Source: Candidatus Altimarinota bacterium (GTDB taxonomy: Bacteria; Patescibacteriota; JACMRA01). Taken from it: a stretch of DNA of 52,989 nt. Below the pieces are notes generated by a model, which saw only the letters and a list, made by a program, of their open reading frames with translations, searched no databases and was not told where the DNA came from. The DNA lies in the NCBI GenBank assembly GCA_012031925.1, contig JAAUSE010000003.1, forward strand, positions 1-52,989, given 5' to 3'. A program made the position numbers and the translations under genes. The stretch's first letter is position 1, and each line of letters starts with the position of its first letter. Below, in pieces: positions 25,907 through 34,845 of the stretch.

Positions 25907-26416
25907 ATGCAAATACCCAATGTAACATTCAAAACTAGAGTAAAAAATAACAATGGTGAATTTGAATGGAAAGATGTAAGCAGTTCAGAGATTTTTGATA
26001 ACAAAAAAATTGTCGTCTTTGCTCTACCCGGGGCTTTTACCCCAACTTGTTCTTCCACTCATCTACCAGGATACGAAGAAAAATATGATACTTTAAAAAA
26101 ACTTGGAGTTGACGAAGTTTACTGTTTATCTGTCAACGATGCCTACGTAATGAATGCCTGGGCTAAGGTACAAGATATAGAAAACATTAAAATGCTTCCC
26201 GATGGTAACACAGAATTCACTAAAGCAATGGGAATGTTAGTCAAAAAAGAAAATCTTGGATTTGGAAATAGATCTTGGAGATATTCAATGTTAGTAAACA
26301 ATGGAGAAGTTCAAAAAATCTTTACAGAAGCTGGCAAATCTGATAATTCTGACCCAGACCCACTAGAAGTAAGTGATGTTAACACAATGATTGAATACAT
26401 CAAATCCAACCAATAG
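25907..26416 (+). CDS. Peroxiredoxin, Prx5-like
   Basis: 169 residues of the AhpC/TSA thioredoxin fold that reduces peroxides. The active site is PGAFTPTCSSTHLPGYEEK, with the peroxidatic Cys in PTCS (about residue 49); the Arg partner is in NRSWRYSMLV. The pattern PGAFTPTCSxxHLPGY is that of the Prx5 subgroup rather than 2-Cys AhpC. No second resolving Cys is conserved apart from VYCLS. No glutaredoxin fusion. Confidence 0.9.
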   Translation: MQIPNVTFKTRVKNNNGEFEWKDVSSSEIFDNKKIVVFALPGAFTPTCSSTHLPGYEEKYDTLKKLGVDEVYCLSVNDAYVMNAWAKVQDIENIKMLPDGNTEFTKAMGMLVKKENLGFGNRSWRYSMLVNNGEVQKIFTEAGKSDNSDPDPLEVSDVNTMIEYIKSNQ

Positions 26417-26444
26417 CCTTTATATCTACAATTATTGTTAATCA

Positions 26445-27203
26445 CTAATTCAACTTTTTAATAACTTCTTTAGCCAAAGCTCTATATGCAACCGCACCAG
26501 AAGAATTTCCTGCATAGTCTAAAATACTTTGACCAAAAGAAGGAGCCTCAGCAAGCTTCACATTCCTTGGAATAACAATATCAAAAATATCTTCACGAAA
26601 GTTTTTCTGCAATTCTTCTTTGACTTCAAAACTCAGTTTGTTTCGTTTATCATACATTGTTAACAAAACTCCAAGCACTGATAATTTAGGGTGTAACTTA
26701 GTTTGAATTTCTTTGAGAGTTACAATTAGTTGTGACAAGCCATCAAGTGCCAAAAATTCAGCTTGAACAGGAAGCAGAACTTTATCACAAGACACCAATG
26801 CATTCAATGTTAATAAAGATAAAGATGGTTGACAATCAATTATTACATAATCAAAACGATTTTTAACCTCTTCTCTAATTCCTTCTTTGAGAGCAAATTG
26901 TCTTCCTACCGGACTATTTTGATTAAACTGACCAAGCCTAAGGTTAGTTGGTAATATCCATAAATTCGAAACATAAGTTGGATACAATAAACTAGTTAAA
27001 GAACCTTCTTTGTTGAGAAGTTCTAAAGCTGTCTTACCTTTTTCAGCTTTGACTCCCAAATGCTCGGTTGAGTGTCCTTGTGGATCAAAATCTATTATTA
27101 ATACCCTTTTCCCTAGTCCAGCTAAAGAAGCTGCTAGGTTGACAGTTGTGGTTGTTTTACCTACCCCACCCTTTTGATTTACCACAGAAATAATTTTAGC
27201 CAT
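26445..27203 (-). CDS. parA: ParA/Soj-family chromosome-partitioning ATPase
   Basis: 252 residues. The deviant Walker A is VVNQKGGVGKTTTTVNLAA (residues about 6-24), followed by LIIDFDPQGHSTEHLG. The A-prime/B motif is YVIIDCQPSLSLLTLNAL, and VLLPVQAEFLALDGLSQL is the switch region. It binds DNA non-specifically and positions ParB-bound origins. parB is not adjacent; the divergent gene at 27271 does not look like ParB. Convergent with the peroxiredoxin gene. Confidence 0.94.
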   Translation of the reverse strand: MAKIISVVNQKGGVGKTTTTVNLAASLAGLGKRVLIIDFDPQGHSTEHLGVKAEKGKTALELLNKEGSLTSLLYPTYVSNLWILPTNLRLGQFNQNSPVGRQFALKEGIREEVKNRFDYVIIDCQPSLSLLTLNALVSCDKVLLPVQAEFLALDGLSQLIVTLKEIQTKLHPKLSVLGVLLTMYDKRNKLSFEVKEELQKNFREDIFDIVIPRNVKLAEAPSFGQSILDYAGNSSGAVAYRALAKEVIKKLN

Positions 27204-27234
27204 TCATAGCAAAAATTAACAAGAATTTACCCTG

Positions 27235-27263
27235 TTGTCAAACTTGAAAAAAATTTTTATACT
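27235..27263 (+). promoter_or_regulatory. Promoter of the 27271 gene
   Basis: TTGTCA, 17-nt spacer, TATACT. The -10 box ends 7 nt before the ATG at 27271, so the mRNA should begin at or next to the start codon. Confidence 0.65.
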
Positions 27264-27270
27264 AATATTT

Positions 27271-27993
27271 ATGAACGAGAATCTCTCAGAGCAAAACCTA
27301 CAAAACATTATCCAAAATTCCGAAATACTCTCTAGTGGAGAAAAATCTATTTTACTTAAAGAGTTAGAAAAATATACACCACTTGAAAAACTAAAATTAC
27401 GAAAAGATATTTTACAAAATATTGTACCCATTGAAATTGTTCAACTAAGACAAACCAAGAATGAGTTTCAAAAACAAGAAAATCCTGATAAACCTGATAT
27501 AATTACTCAAATAACTAACAGAATTACTCCAAAACAAAAACCCACTCTCTTAAGTAAATCTCTCTTGCAAAAAACATATATTATAGGTTCTACAGAACCA
27601 GTAGCAGTTAATTCTACACCTGTTAATTTAGCAAATCTTCAAAGCTTGAACGATCTAGCTCAATTAAATTCACTTCACCCAACCCACATTAACTTCAACC
27701 TTAATAATAATTCCGAACAGTTAATAAGAAATTTTCTTCAAAAACTTGATAACCTATTCGATAAAATCCCAAACATTAATCAAAAAAGAAATTATCTTAT
27801 GAATTTTTTACAGTCTCCTTTGTTTAATTCTTATCTAAACACCGGAATTACAGCACTAAGACACCCAGAAATCCAACCTTCTAAGGTGGTTCTTAACACT
27901 CTAAATCACATTGATACCAAGTATCTAAATAACAAACAGTTTGTTATAACTTCCAAAATATCCAATCATATTCGTTCAATTGTAGCCCTTTAA
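27271..27993 (+). CDS. Hypothetical protein, 240 aa, divergent from parA
   Basis: No family recognised. It is mostly helical and polar, rich in Asn, Gln, Leu and Lys. The N-terminal 60 residues are coiled-coil-like (SGEKSILLKELEKYTPLEKL). There is a low-complexity linker and a C-terminal helical region (QLIRNFLQKLDNLFDKIP). No signal peptide or membrane segment. Its position back to back with parA is suggestive, but there is no ParB-like motif. The ATG at 27271 is chosen because the promoter ends 7 nt before it. Confidence 0.55.
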   Translation: MNENLSEQNLQNIIQNSEILSSGEKSILLKELEKYTPLEKLKLRKDILQNIVPIEIVQLRQTKNEFQKQENPDKPDIITQITNRITPKQKPTLLSKSLLQKTYIIGSTEPVAVNSTPVNLANLQSLNDLAQLNSLHPTHINFNLNNNSEQLIRNFLQKLDNLFDKIPNINQKRNYLMNFLQSPLFNSYLNTGITALRHPEIQPSKVVLNTLNHIDTKYLNNKQFVITSKISNHIRSIVAL

Positions 27994-28000
27994 AATACCT

Positions 28001-28681
28001 CTACAAAAAATTTTCTTCACTATCTACAACATTAGCTTCAGAATCATCAGCTTCAATATCTGGATCATCATCACTTTGGTTATTCGAATCAGACAAAAAA
28101 TCATTATTAAAAATCTTGCTATCCTCCAAAGAATCGTCACCATGACTCTTTACTATACTGTTAAAAGCTCCCCAAGTCGGCGTAGAATCTTTAGGAATAG
28201 TAATAGCAACCTCATCCCCAATTTGAAGTCCTAAATTCTTCATTGCATAAGTAGCACTTGCTTTGAGAATTTGAACTGGATTAGGGTGTTTATCAACAAT
28301 CACTAAATATCTGTCATCTTCAACAGTAAATGTCCCAGTTGCCCTTTCACGCAGTGCTGGTTGAATTAATTTAAAAATTTCCCTACTAGTAGTCAAAATC
28401 CACTTCATCCTATCACCAAGAACTAGCTGAGTCTTACTTGCATAATTTGGTGGTATCAAATATGTCTGACCATTATCACCAATCATACTCTCACCATCAA
28501 AATAACCTTCAACTACCTCTAAGGCATCACTTTCGTCAACACTAGCTTGAGTAGGCATGTGAGAAGCTGGTCTAGAAACTTCAGAACCCCCCAATTGAGT
28601 TAACAAAGACTTAGCTGTTTTTAAATTATTATCAGCAATTTCTATAAGGTTCAAGATTGTTGCAATTTTTTTTGAATTCAT
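28001..28681 (-). CDS. Hypothetical protein, 226 aa, with acidic tail
   Basis: Central region about residues 55-165 is well structured: VVEGYFDGESMIGDNGQTYL, then a lysine/arginine-containing strand-helix segment (LGDRMKWILTTSREIFKLI) and IGDEVAITIPKDSTPTWGAF. The last 45 residues are strongly acidic (SDDDPDIEADDSEAN). No membrane segment. I do not recognise a characterised family. Convergent with the gene at 27271, with 7 nt between the stop codons. Confidence 0.55.
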   Translation of the reverse strand: MNSKKIATILNLIEIADNNLKTAKSLLTQLGGSEVSRPASHMPTQASVDESDALEVVEGYFDGESMIGDNGQTYLIPPNYASKTQLVLGDRMKWILTTSREIFKLIQPALRERATGTFTVEDDRYLVIVDKHPNPVQILKASATYAMKNLGLQIGDEVAITIPKDSTPTWGAFNSIVKSHGDDSLEDSKIFNNDFLSDSNNQSDDDPDIEADDSEANVVDSEENFL

Positions 28682-28860
28682 ATTTATTTAAGTTAAGTGG
28701 CTTTATAAAATTTTATCTATATTTTCCGAAGTAGAATCATTCAACTAAAAAGATGATCTTTTGTCAAGAGTCAAACACTTTAATTTGCAACCCTTTTCAA
28801 AAATACTTAATCAAGTTAACACCTTGACATTACCTAACAATCAAATCAAATTTCAAGCAA

Positions 28861-30257
28861 ATGTCAGCCATCAAAAAAATCGTCAAAAAACTCATCCCAA
28901 AACAATTACTGAACAATATACGTCCAGTTTATCATGGCATCAAAGCTAACTATAATGCTAAAAAATTTCACAACCCCGCCAAAAATATAAATATTATCGC
29001 TATCACTGGTACCAAAGGCAAAACCACAACTACTGTATTCACTGGAAGGCTTTTGAATCTAATTGGTCACAAAACAGGCTATATAACAACTGGCATAATC
29101 AACCTTGATGGTCATCAAGAGTACCTCAATCTTCACAAAATGACTACATTAGACAGCTATAACATTCAAAAATATTTGAGAAAAATGGTCGATAATAACT
29201 GCGAATATGTCATACTAGAAATGTCTTCACAAGGGTTACAACAAAACCGTCATCAGGGGTTGGGCCAATTCAACTCTGGGCTCTTTTTGAATATTTTCCC
29301 AGAGCATATAGAATATCATGGTAGCTTCGAAAATTATCTTAACAGCAAAGCCTTGTTATTTCGCAATATAAAACCTGGTGGAATTGCGGTTCTCAACGGA
29401 CAAAGTGAATACTCCAAAACTATTGTCTCAACCATCCCAGCTAAGTTAAAACAAACTCTTCAAATATCCTTTCCCCAACCTAATAAACAAATTATTATCG
29501 AAAAAAACCACACCATGGAAAAGTCTTTCACTTATTTTGGCAAAAGTTACCGCACCAATCTGATAACAGATTTTGACATCAATAATCTATTTTTTGCTAT
29601 CCAAATAATTGCAAAAACCTTAACAAAAAACACCAAAGAAGAAACCCAGCTAAAACTCAAGCTATCCAAACTCTCTTCCAAATTAAAGCCAGTGTCGGGT
29701 AGAATGGAATGGGTTGTCAAAAATGGGTTAACAATTTTCAAAAAATCTCATATAAGTTCACCCAAAAGAAAAATCAGTATTTTAGTTGACTATGCTCACG
29801 AACCAGAAAGTATGAAACAGTTACTTCAAACTATCCAAAGCTGGACTCCAGATTATTTTAATAATATTATTCATATTGTTTCGTGTGATGGAGCTGGACG
29901 TGATGATTGGAAAAAACCAATTCTAGCAACTATAAGTCAAAAGTATGCCAATATAAGCATTTTGACAACCGACAATTATGATAAAAACGATAACCCAAAA
30001 AAAATTTTAGAACTTCTAGAACAAGATCTTGACCAAAAACCTACCAGTCTAGATACTATAAATATATAAACAGAAGAAGTGCTTTAAAAAAAGCCTTAGA
30101 ACTAACTAACCAACTCAAAGGCAAAACTCTAATAGTTTCTACAGGAGTAGGAAGTGAACAGGGTCTAACACAACCCCAAAAAACAATGAAATGGGATGAA
30201 AGAGAAGTGTGGATTGACGAATATCTCAAATTTGTTCGACCAAAGCTTCTCAAATAG
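28861..30257 (+). CDS. MurE-like Mur ligase (frameshifted)
   Basis: ATP-dependent ligase of the UDP-MurNAc-tripeptide synthetase type, adding the third amino acid to the peptidoglycan stem peptide. ITGTKGKTTTTVF is the ATP loop; VILEMSSQGLQQNR and IFPEHIEYHGSFENY are central-domain motifs; SGRMEWV and VDYAHEPESMK with LTTDNYDKNDNP mark the MurE C-terminal domain. The frame breaks at AAA 30060-30062; a fourth A gives DTIKYINRRSALKKALEL and the end at 30257, about 465 residues. The usual N-terminal UDP-binding domain is replaced by about 30 basic residues. Confidence 0.85.
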
Positions 30258-30403
30258 CTAATCAACCCATACAACCTAAATAAACAATCATTTAATTAAT
30301 TATCTAGAAGTATATAAATATGAGATCTCTTTGTAGACAATACAGTGCTATATAAAAACTTGTCCAAATCTCAACCTAGTCGTTTGGAGACTTCCAACTT
30401 TAT

Positions 30404-30432
30404 TTGACATCAGCATATTTTTTGGATATAAT
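30404..30432 (+). promoter_or_regulatory. Consensus promoter of the DUF11 surface protein
   Basis: TTGACA, 17-nt spacer, TATAAT, a perfect sigma70-type consensus. Leader about 17 nt. Confidence 0.85.
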
Positions 30433-30455
30433 TATTATTAATTAATATTTATTTT

Positions 30456-32462
30456 ATGAGTCCTAACAAGTTTTTGAAGAAATTTTTTGCAGGTCTTTCA
30501 TTCCTGTTTCTTGCTTTGAATTTAATCCCATTACAACCATCGACAGTCACAACTTCAGCTCAAACAGCACCATTTGAACCTGATTGTCAGACAATAACAA
30601 CAAGCCCAACATTCAATCCATACCCAATCACAACATCCAACCCTAACCCTACTTATTCTGCTGATGATTGTAAAGACATTCCAATGTTAAGTTTTTTTGC
30701 CATCAATACAGCTAATAACAACCCCAGAGAAATAAACGTGAGCCAAAACCAAAACATCACTTTTGAACTTTATTACAACAATGGTGCTACAGCTGGTTCT
30801 GCAGCCATTCAAAATCCAAGGGTCAAGATAATGGTCAATCAAGCAAGTCCTACAAAATACTGTATCTCAGCAACTCTATCTGGAAACAATGCGACCTCAG
30901 TAACTTCTGCTCAAAAAGGTGGGGATATATGTATGAATACACCTGCTAATACTCGTTTGAATATTGTGGGCAATACCACTACACATTTCCCAGATGCTGA
31001 CGAAAGAAGATACGAATCCGAAACAACAGGTCGAAGCCCTTCTGACCAAATTGCTGACAATAGTTCTGGAAATAATGTCTCCAATCCAATCTATATGGCA
31101 TTTCCAGGGACTCAACTATCCACAACATCTGGGTACCAATTTAAAAATCAATTAGAAGCTGGATTCTTAGGTTATGGCTATATTCTTAGCCAAATTGTAA
31201 CCTCTCCTGCTCCAGCCCAAGAAACCAACCTTCCTCCATCCGTCCCAGGTCAAGAAATTACAATTCTTCGCGGGGAGTCAAAGTCATTTGATACAATTAT
31301 TGGTTCTGATCCTGATAACAACACACCTTTGTCTTATTCACCTAATGATCTACCTAGCTTTTGTTCGTATAATTCTACCTCTACAATTATCAATTGCCAA
31401 TCAAATGAAACCACTCCAATTAGATCTACTTTCACTGTAACCCCAACAGACAGCAAAGGTTTGAGTGGTACTCCAGGTACTTTTATTGTCAATATTATTG
31501 AACCCACTGATCCAAATCTATCCAATTCACAAAAAACCTGTGTCGTCTTCGAATCAACCACACCTTGTAACAGTTCCGAACTGACAACTTCAGATCAAAT
31601 CACCTATACAATTGAAGTAAAAAACACTGGAGGTGGTGTCGCTCAAAATGTAATTGTAACAGACAGCTATGACAAAAAGCGTTTAGAAAATATCACTAAT
31701 CTTGATCCTGAGGGTATTTTAGATGAAAATAATGGCAAGATAGTTTGGCAATTAGGAGATATGAACCCTTCAGAAGTAAGAATTTTGAAGTTTGATGCAA
31801 CTATCAATAATCAAATTCTCAACACTGATACAATACTTAATGAAGCAATTATTAGCGCAGATAACCTTCCTGATCAAAAAGTAAGTACTCAGTTCCAAGT
31901 AATCGTTCCTAATTCTCCTAATCTAAGCACCTCTAGTAAAGTCTGCAAACAACTTGATACAGACATTAATTGTGATCAGGCTGGGCTGACTACTGGTAAC
32001 CAAATTTCGTATACAGTAAATGTAACTAATAATGGTCAGCAAGATGCTTACAATGTTAAAGTAGTTGACACTTATGATCTTAGCAGGCTAAAAGATATTA
32101 CCAACATTGATCCAAAAGGAGAATTAAATAAAGACAACGCTACAATTACTTGGGATGTGGGTACAGTAAAGGTTGGTCAAACTGTATCTCTTAATTTTAA
32201 TGCAACTATCAAAGATTCTGTCAAAGATGGTGATATTATTATCAATAAAGCTCTAATAACAGCTACAGATTTACCAGAAAAGGAAGTACAAGTAGAATTT
32301 CCTGTAGGGATTATTCTAACCCAAACACCTCGTTCTGGTGGAGTAACAATCTTTGTACTTCTTTTACTAATCACCGCTGGAGGAGGAGGGTACTACTATT
32401 ACAAAAAACATAATAAAATTGGCAAAGCCTTTGAACCAGCAAGAGCCAAAGAAGGAAAATAG
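30456..32462 (+). CDS. Secreted DUF11-repeat surface protein with C-terminal anchor
   Basis: 668 residues. Signal peptide 1-35 (GLSFLFLALNLIPL, ending TSAQ). Residues about 70-240 are a Thr/Asn-rich domain with paired cysteines. A cadherin/Ig-like stretch (LRGESKSFDTIIGSDPDNNT) follows near 270. Two DUF11 domains lie at about 355-490 and 490-620, each with paired Cys at the start and a YTIEVKNTG or YTVNVTNNG core. TPRSGG (about 624), a membrane helix and a Lys-rich tail end the protein. Likely an adhesive or structural cell-surface protein. No Shine-Dalgarno sequence. Confidence 0.85.
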   Translation: MSPNKFLKKFFAGLSFLFLALNLIPLQPSTVTTSAQTAPFEPDCQTITTSPTFNPYPITTSNPNPTYSADDCKDIPMLSFFAINTANNNPREINVSQNQNITFELYYNNGATAGSAAIQNPRVKIMVNQASPTKYCISATLSGNNATSVTSAQKGGDICMNTPANTRLNIVGNTTTHFPDADERRYESETTGRSPSDQIADNSSGNNVSNPIYMAFPGTQLSTTSGYQFKNQLEAGFLGYGYILSQIVTSPAPAQETNLPPSVPGQEITILRGESKSFDTIIGSDPDNNTPLSYSPNDLPSFCSYNSTSTIINCQSNETTPIRSTFTVTPTDSKGLSGTPGTFIVNIIEPTDPNLSNSQKTCVVFESTTPCNSSELTTSDQITYTIEVKNTGGGVAQNVIVTDSYDKKRLENITNLDPEGILDENNGKIVWQLGDMNPSEVRILKFDATINNQILNTDTILNEAIISADNLPDQKVSTQFQVIVPNSPNLSTSSKVCKQLDTDINCDQAGLTTGNQISYTVNVTNNGQQDAYNVKVVDTYDLSRLKDITNIDPKGELNKDNATITWDVGTVKVGQTVSLNFNATIKDSVKDGDIIINKALITATDLPEKEVQVEFPVGIILTQTPRSGGVTIFVLLLLITAGGGGYYYYKKHNKIGKAFEPARAKEGK

Positions 32463-32474
32463 AACAATCAACAA

Positions 32475-32498
32475 TCCACCCTAATTTGGGTGGTTTTT
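32475..32498 (+). terminator. Terminator after the DUF11 protein
   Basis: CCACCC pairs with GGGTGG around TAATTT, then five Ts. Confidence 0.85.
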
Positions 32499-32509
32499 GA
32501 TAGTAAGAT

Positions 32510-32538
32510 TTGTAAAAGAAAGTAATGTATGATATAAT
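32510..32538 (+). promoter_or_regulatory. Promoter of the 37-residue-repeat protein
   Basis: TTGTAA, 17-nt spacer, TATAAT; leader about 15 nt. Confidence 0.65.
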
Positions 32539-32558
32539 TACATCAACCCAAAACAAAT

Positions 32559-34778
32559 ATGTCAGAAAGATTCCCTTCATCAGTATTACCAAAACCAGCA
32601 GAACCCAAAAACAATGGTCATGAAAGTTACAGCCCAAAAGAACGACTAATCCTGAATCAAATAGACAATATCGATAACCCAAATCAGTTAGCAACATTTT
32701 GTTCTGAAAATATTGATAAGCTAACAACTAACTTAGTTAATTACATACTTAGACCTGACATGCTCAGCATCCACAAAGTTAATAAAGATTATCTTCACAA
32801 CTTCATCCGAGTATTCGCCGAGGCTGGGTTACTAACCCCGTTTCATGTTGATACTTTGCTTACTATTGATAATATTTCTACTATTTACAAAAATGACCCT
32901 TTTCAACTTGATAAGCTAATCCAAGTAATTGCCAATGCTGGGCTACTAACCTCGGTTCATGCTGATACCCTGCTTACACCTAAGGGTATCTCTTTTTACA
33001 AAGATAAAAATATTAGACTTCACTTCTTCATCCGAGTATTTGCCGATGCTGGGCTACTAACCTCGGTTCATGCTGATGCCCTGCTTACACCTAAGGGTAT
33101 TTCTTTTTACAAAAATTACCCTAGTCAACTTTACAGCTTCATCCAAATATTCGCCAATGCTGGTCTCCTAACTAAGGTTCATGCTGATACTTTACTTACC
33201 CCAGAAGGTTTATCTGTTTACAAAAATAATCCTGGAAGTCTTCACATTTTGATCAAAATCTTCGCCGATGCTGGCCTCTTAACTGAGGATCACGCTGATG
33301 CTTTACTTACCCCAAAGGGTATATCTGTTTACAAAAATAATCCTAGAAATCTTCACCTTTTCATCAAAGTCTTCGCCGATGCTGCCCTCCTAACCCCTCA
33401 AAACATCACCAATATCATAAAATGGGTAGTTCAAAATCCCAATCTAGTTGCTGGTGTAAAAGATCTAAATCTCCACAGACAAGTTGAGAACAAGGAGGTT
33501 TTGAATGAGTACGCTAGAGCCTTGATCCAATATGGTTACCATAACCCAGGTAAAACTGGTTCAGTATTCCATATCATCGTAGAACTCCAAGCCCTGTTAG
33601 ATAATCAGGATACAGATTCTCAACATGGATACGTCTCTCAACAAAACATCATCCAACTCCAAAACTTTGCCAAATCCAAAGACATCCAAACTGTTTTCAA
33701 TACAGGAAGTATGATAGCTTCATCTATTGGGTTCTTGGGTAGTGATGTAGAATTGGAGTTTAAATCAAACACAGATGAAAAAAACAACTACACCCCACAC
33801 CCAGATTTTGCTTTGGCTAGGCTTGGTTATAATACTGTATATGCTATCAAGAACTGGAGTAGTCTTGAGCCACTAACAATTACCAAAAAAGGTCAAGGCG
33901 GAGAAATACTTAACTCAATCAATGTCAAACCAATAGCAGTAGACTCCAACTTCTATCATGTGTATTACCTAACAGAAGATGATATGGTAGTTAGCATATG
34001 TTTGGATATGAGTAGAACAAAGGATCTACTCCAAGAAGGTCAATTGGCTTTTGGAGAAATAGCTCATTACTTTGATAATTCTCTTGATGAAGGTGAAACT
34101 AATCTCTCTGAACATAGCTCAGTATCTCAGTTCCAAGATTATCTAGTGAGTAGTTATCCTGCTATTAGTGAATATATTCCCAATCAAGGACGAGAACTAA
34201 CTTGGAAACAACTACTCCAAATCATTGAAAACTCCCAGAGCAGTATCTTTGACGAGTTCCCAGAATCATACAAAGCCCTACATTGGCATATCACCAACGA
34301 AATATCTTTGCTAACCAAAGAGGAATTTACCCAAACCAACCAAGCCTTGATTAGATTGATGGCTTCTAAAGATCACGATAACTACTTCAAGATATGTCAA
34401 AGTCTTCTCAGTGGCCCTAGCAAAGTCCTTGCTGGTGATGAACTAAGTAATTCTCACAGTTTTGTATTTTACGACAAAATGGAGAAGATCAAGGCAAACC
34501 TAAACACAGAAGAAGTAACCGAACCCTTTGTTAGACTTTATGAAGCAAGAGATAAAGGTTTTGTTGATTACTACTATCAGTTTGATATGGAGACAACCAC
34601 ACCAAGTCAGATGATAGTTCAAGGAAAAGATCTATTTGAACACAACCCTTCATTAGACATATCAATTAAGATGGCTTTTGAAAAAGATCAAAGTATATCT
34701 ATCAATGGAGTAATCTTGAACCAAGAAGATTTTTCTCAATACAAGATCAACCCAGGGGATCATGTTAGGGTTAGTTAG
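32559..34778 (+). CDS. Large cytoplasmic protein with six 37-residue helical repeats, unknown
   Basis: 739 residues without signal peptide or membrane helix. Residues about 63-285 hold six tandem repeats of 37 residues with the core F(I)xVFADAGLLTxxHADxLLTPKG, predicted as paired helices. Copies 3 and 4 are nearly identical even at DNA level, which suggests recent duplication. The middle (about 300-660) contains QHGYVSQQNIIQLQNFAKS and LARLGYNTVYAIKNW and is unrecognised. The last 60 residues (ISINGVILNQEDFSQYKINP, then GDHVRVS) look like a small beta-grasp or S4-like module. The family is unknown; the repeats suggest protein binding. Confidence 0.65.
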   Translation: MSERFPSSVLPKPAEPKNNGHESYSPKERLILNQIDNIDNPNQLATFCSENIDKLTTNLVNYILRPDMLSIHKVNKDYLHNFIRVFAEAGLLTPFHVDTLLTIDNISTIYKNDPFQLDKLIQVIANAGLLTSVHADTLLTPKGISFYKDKNIRLHFFIRVFADAGLLTSVHADALLTPKGISFYKNYPSQLYSFIQIFANAGLLTKVHADTLLTPEGLSVYKNNPGSLHILIKIFADAGLLTEDHADALLTPKGISVYKNNPRNLHLFIKVFADAALLTPQNITNIIKWVVQNPNLVAGVKDLNLHRQVENKEVLNEYARALIQYGYHNPGKTGSVFHIIVELQALLDNQDTDSQHGYVSQQNIIQLQNFAKSKDIQTVFNTGSMIASSIGFLGSDVELEFKSNTDEKNNYTPHPDFALARLGYNTVYAIKNWSSLEPLTITKKGQGGEILNSINVKPIAVDSNFYHVYYLTEDDMVVSICLDMSRTKDLLQEGQLAFGEIAHYFDNSLDEGETNLSEHSSVSQFQDYLVSSYPAISEYIPNQGRELTWKQLLQIIENSQSSIFDEFPESYKALHWHITNEISLLTKEEFTQTNQALIRLMASKDHDNYFKICQSLLSGPSKVLAGDELSNSHSFVFYDKMEKIKANLNTEEVTEPFVRLYEARDKGFVDYYYQFDMETTTPSQMIVQGKDLFEHNPSLDISIKMAFEKDQSISINGVILNQEDFSQYKINPGDHVRVS
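32745..33411 (+). repeat. Six tandem 111-bp coding repeats
   Basis: In-frame repeats encoding the 37-residue units. The phrase GCTGATGCCCTGCTTACACC and close variants recur, and copies 3-4 share long identical stretches. Confidence 0.8.
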
Positions 34779-34845
34779 GATTTGAGGTGGAATAAAATTC
34801 ACGAAATTAACCCCTGTCAAAACTGGGAATTTTTGATAAATTATT

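Noticed and set aside
27271-27993. ParB partner of ParA
   Set aside because: The divergent gene lacks the ParB CTPase motif and helix-turn-helix; position alone is not enough.
34779-34845. Terminator between the repeat protein and nusA
   Set aside because: CCCCTGTC...CTGGG pairs only weakly and has no clean T-tract on either strand.
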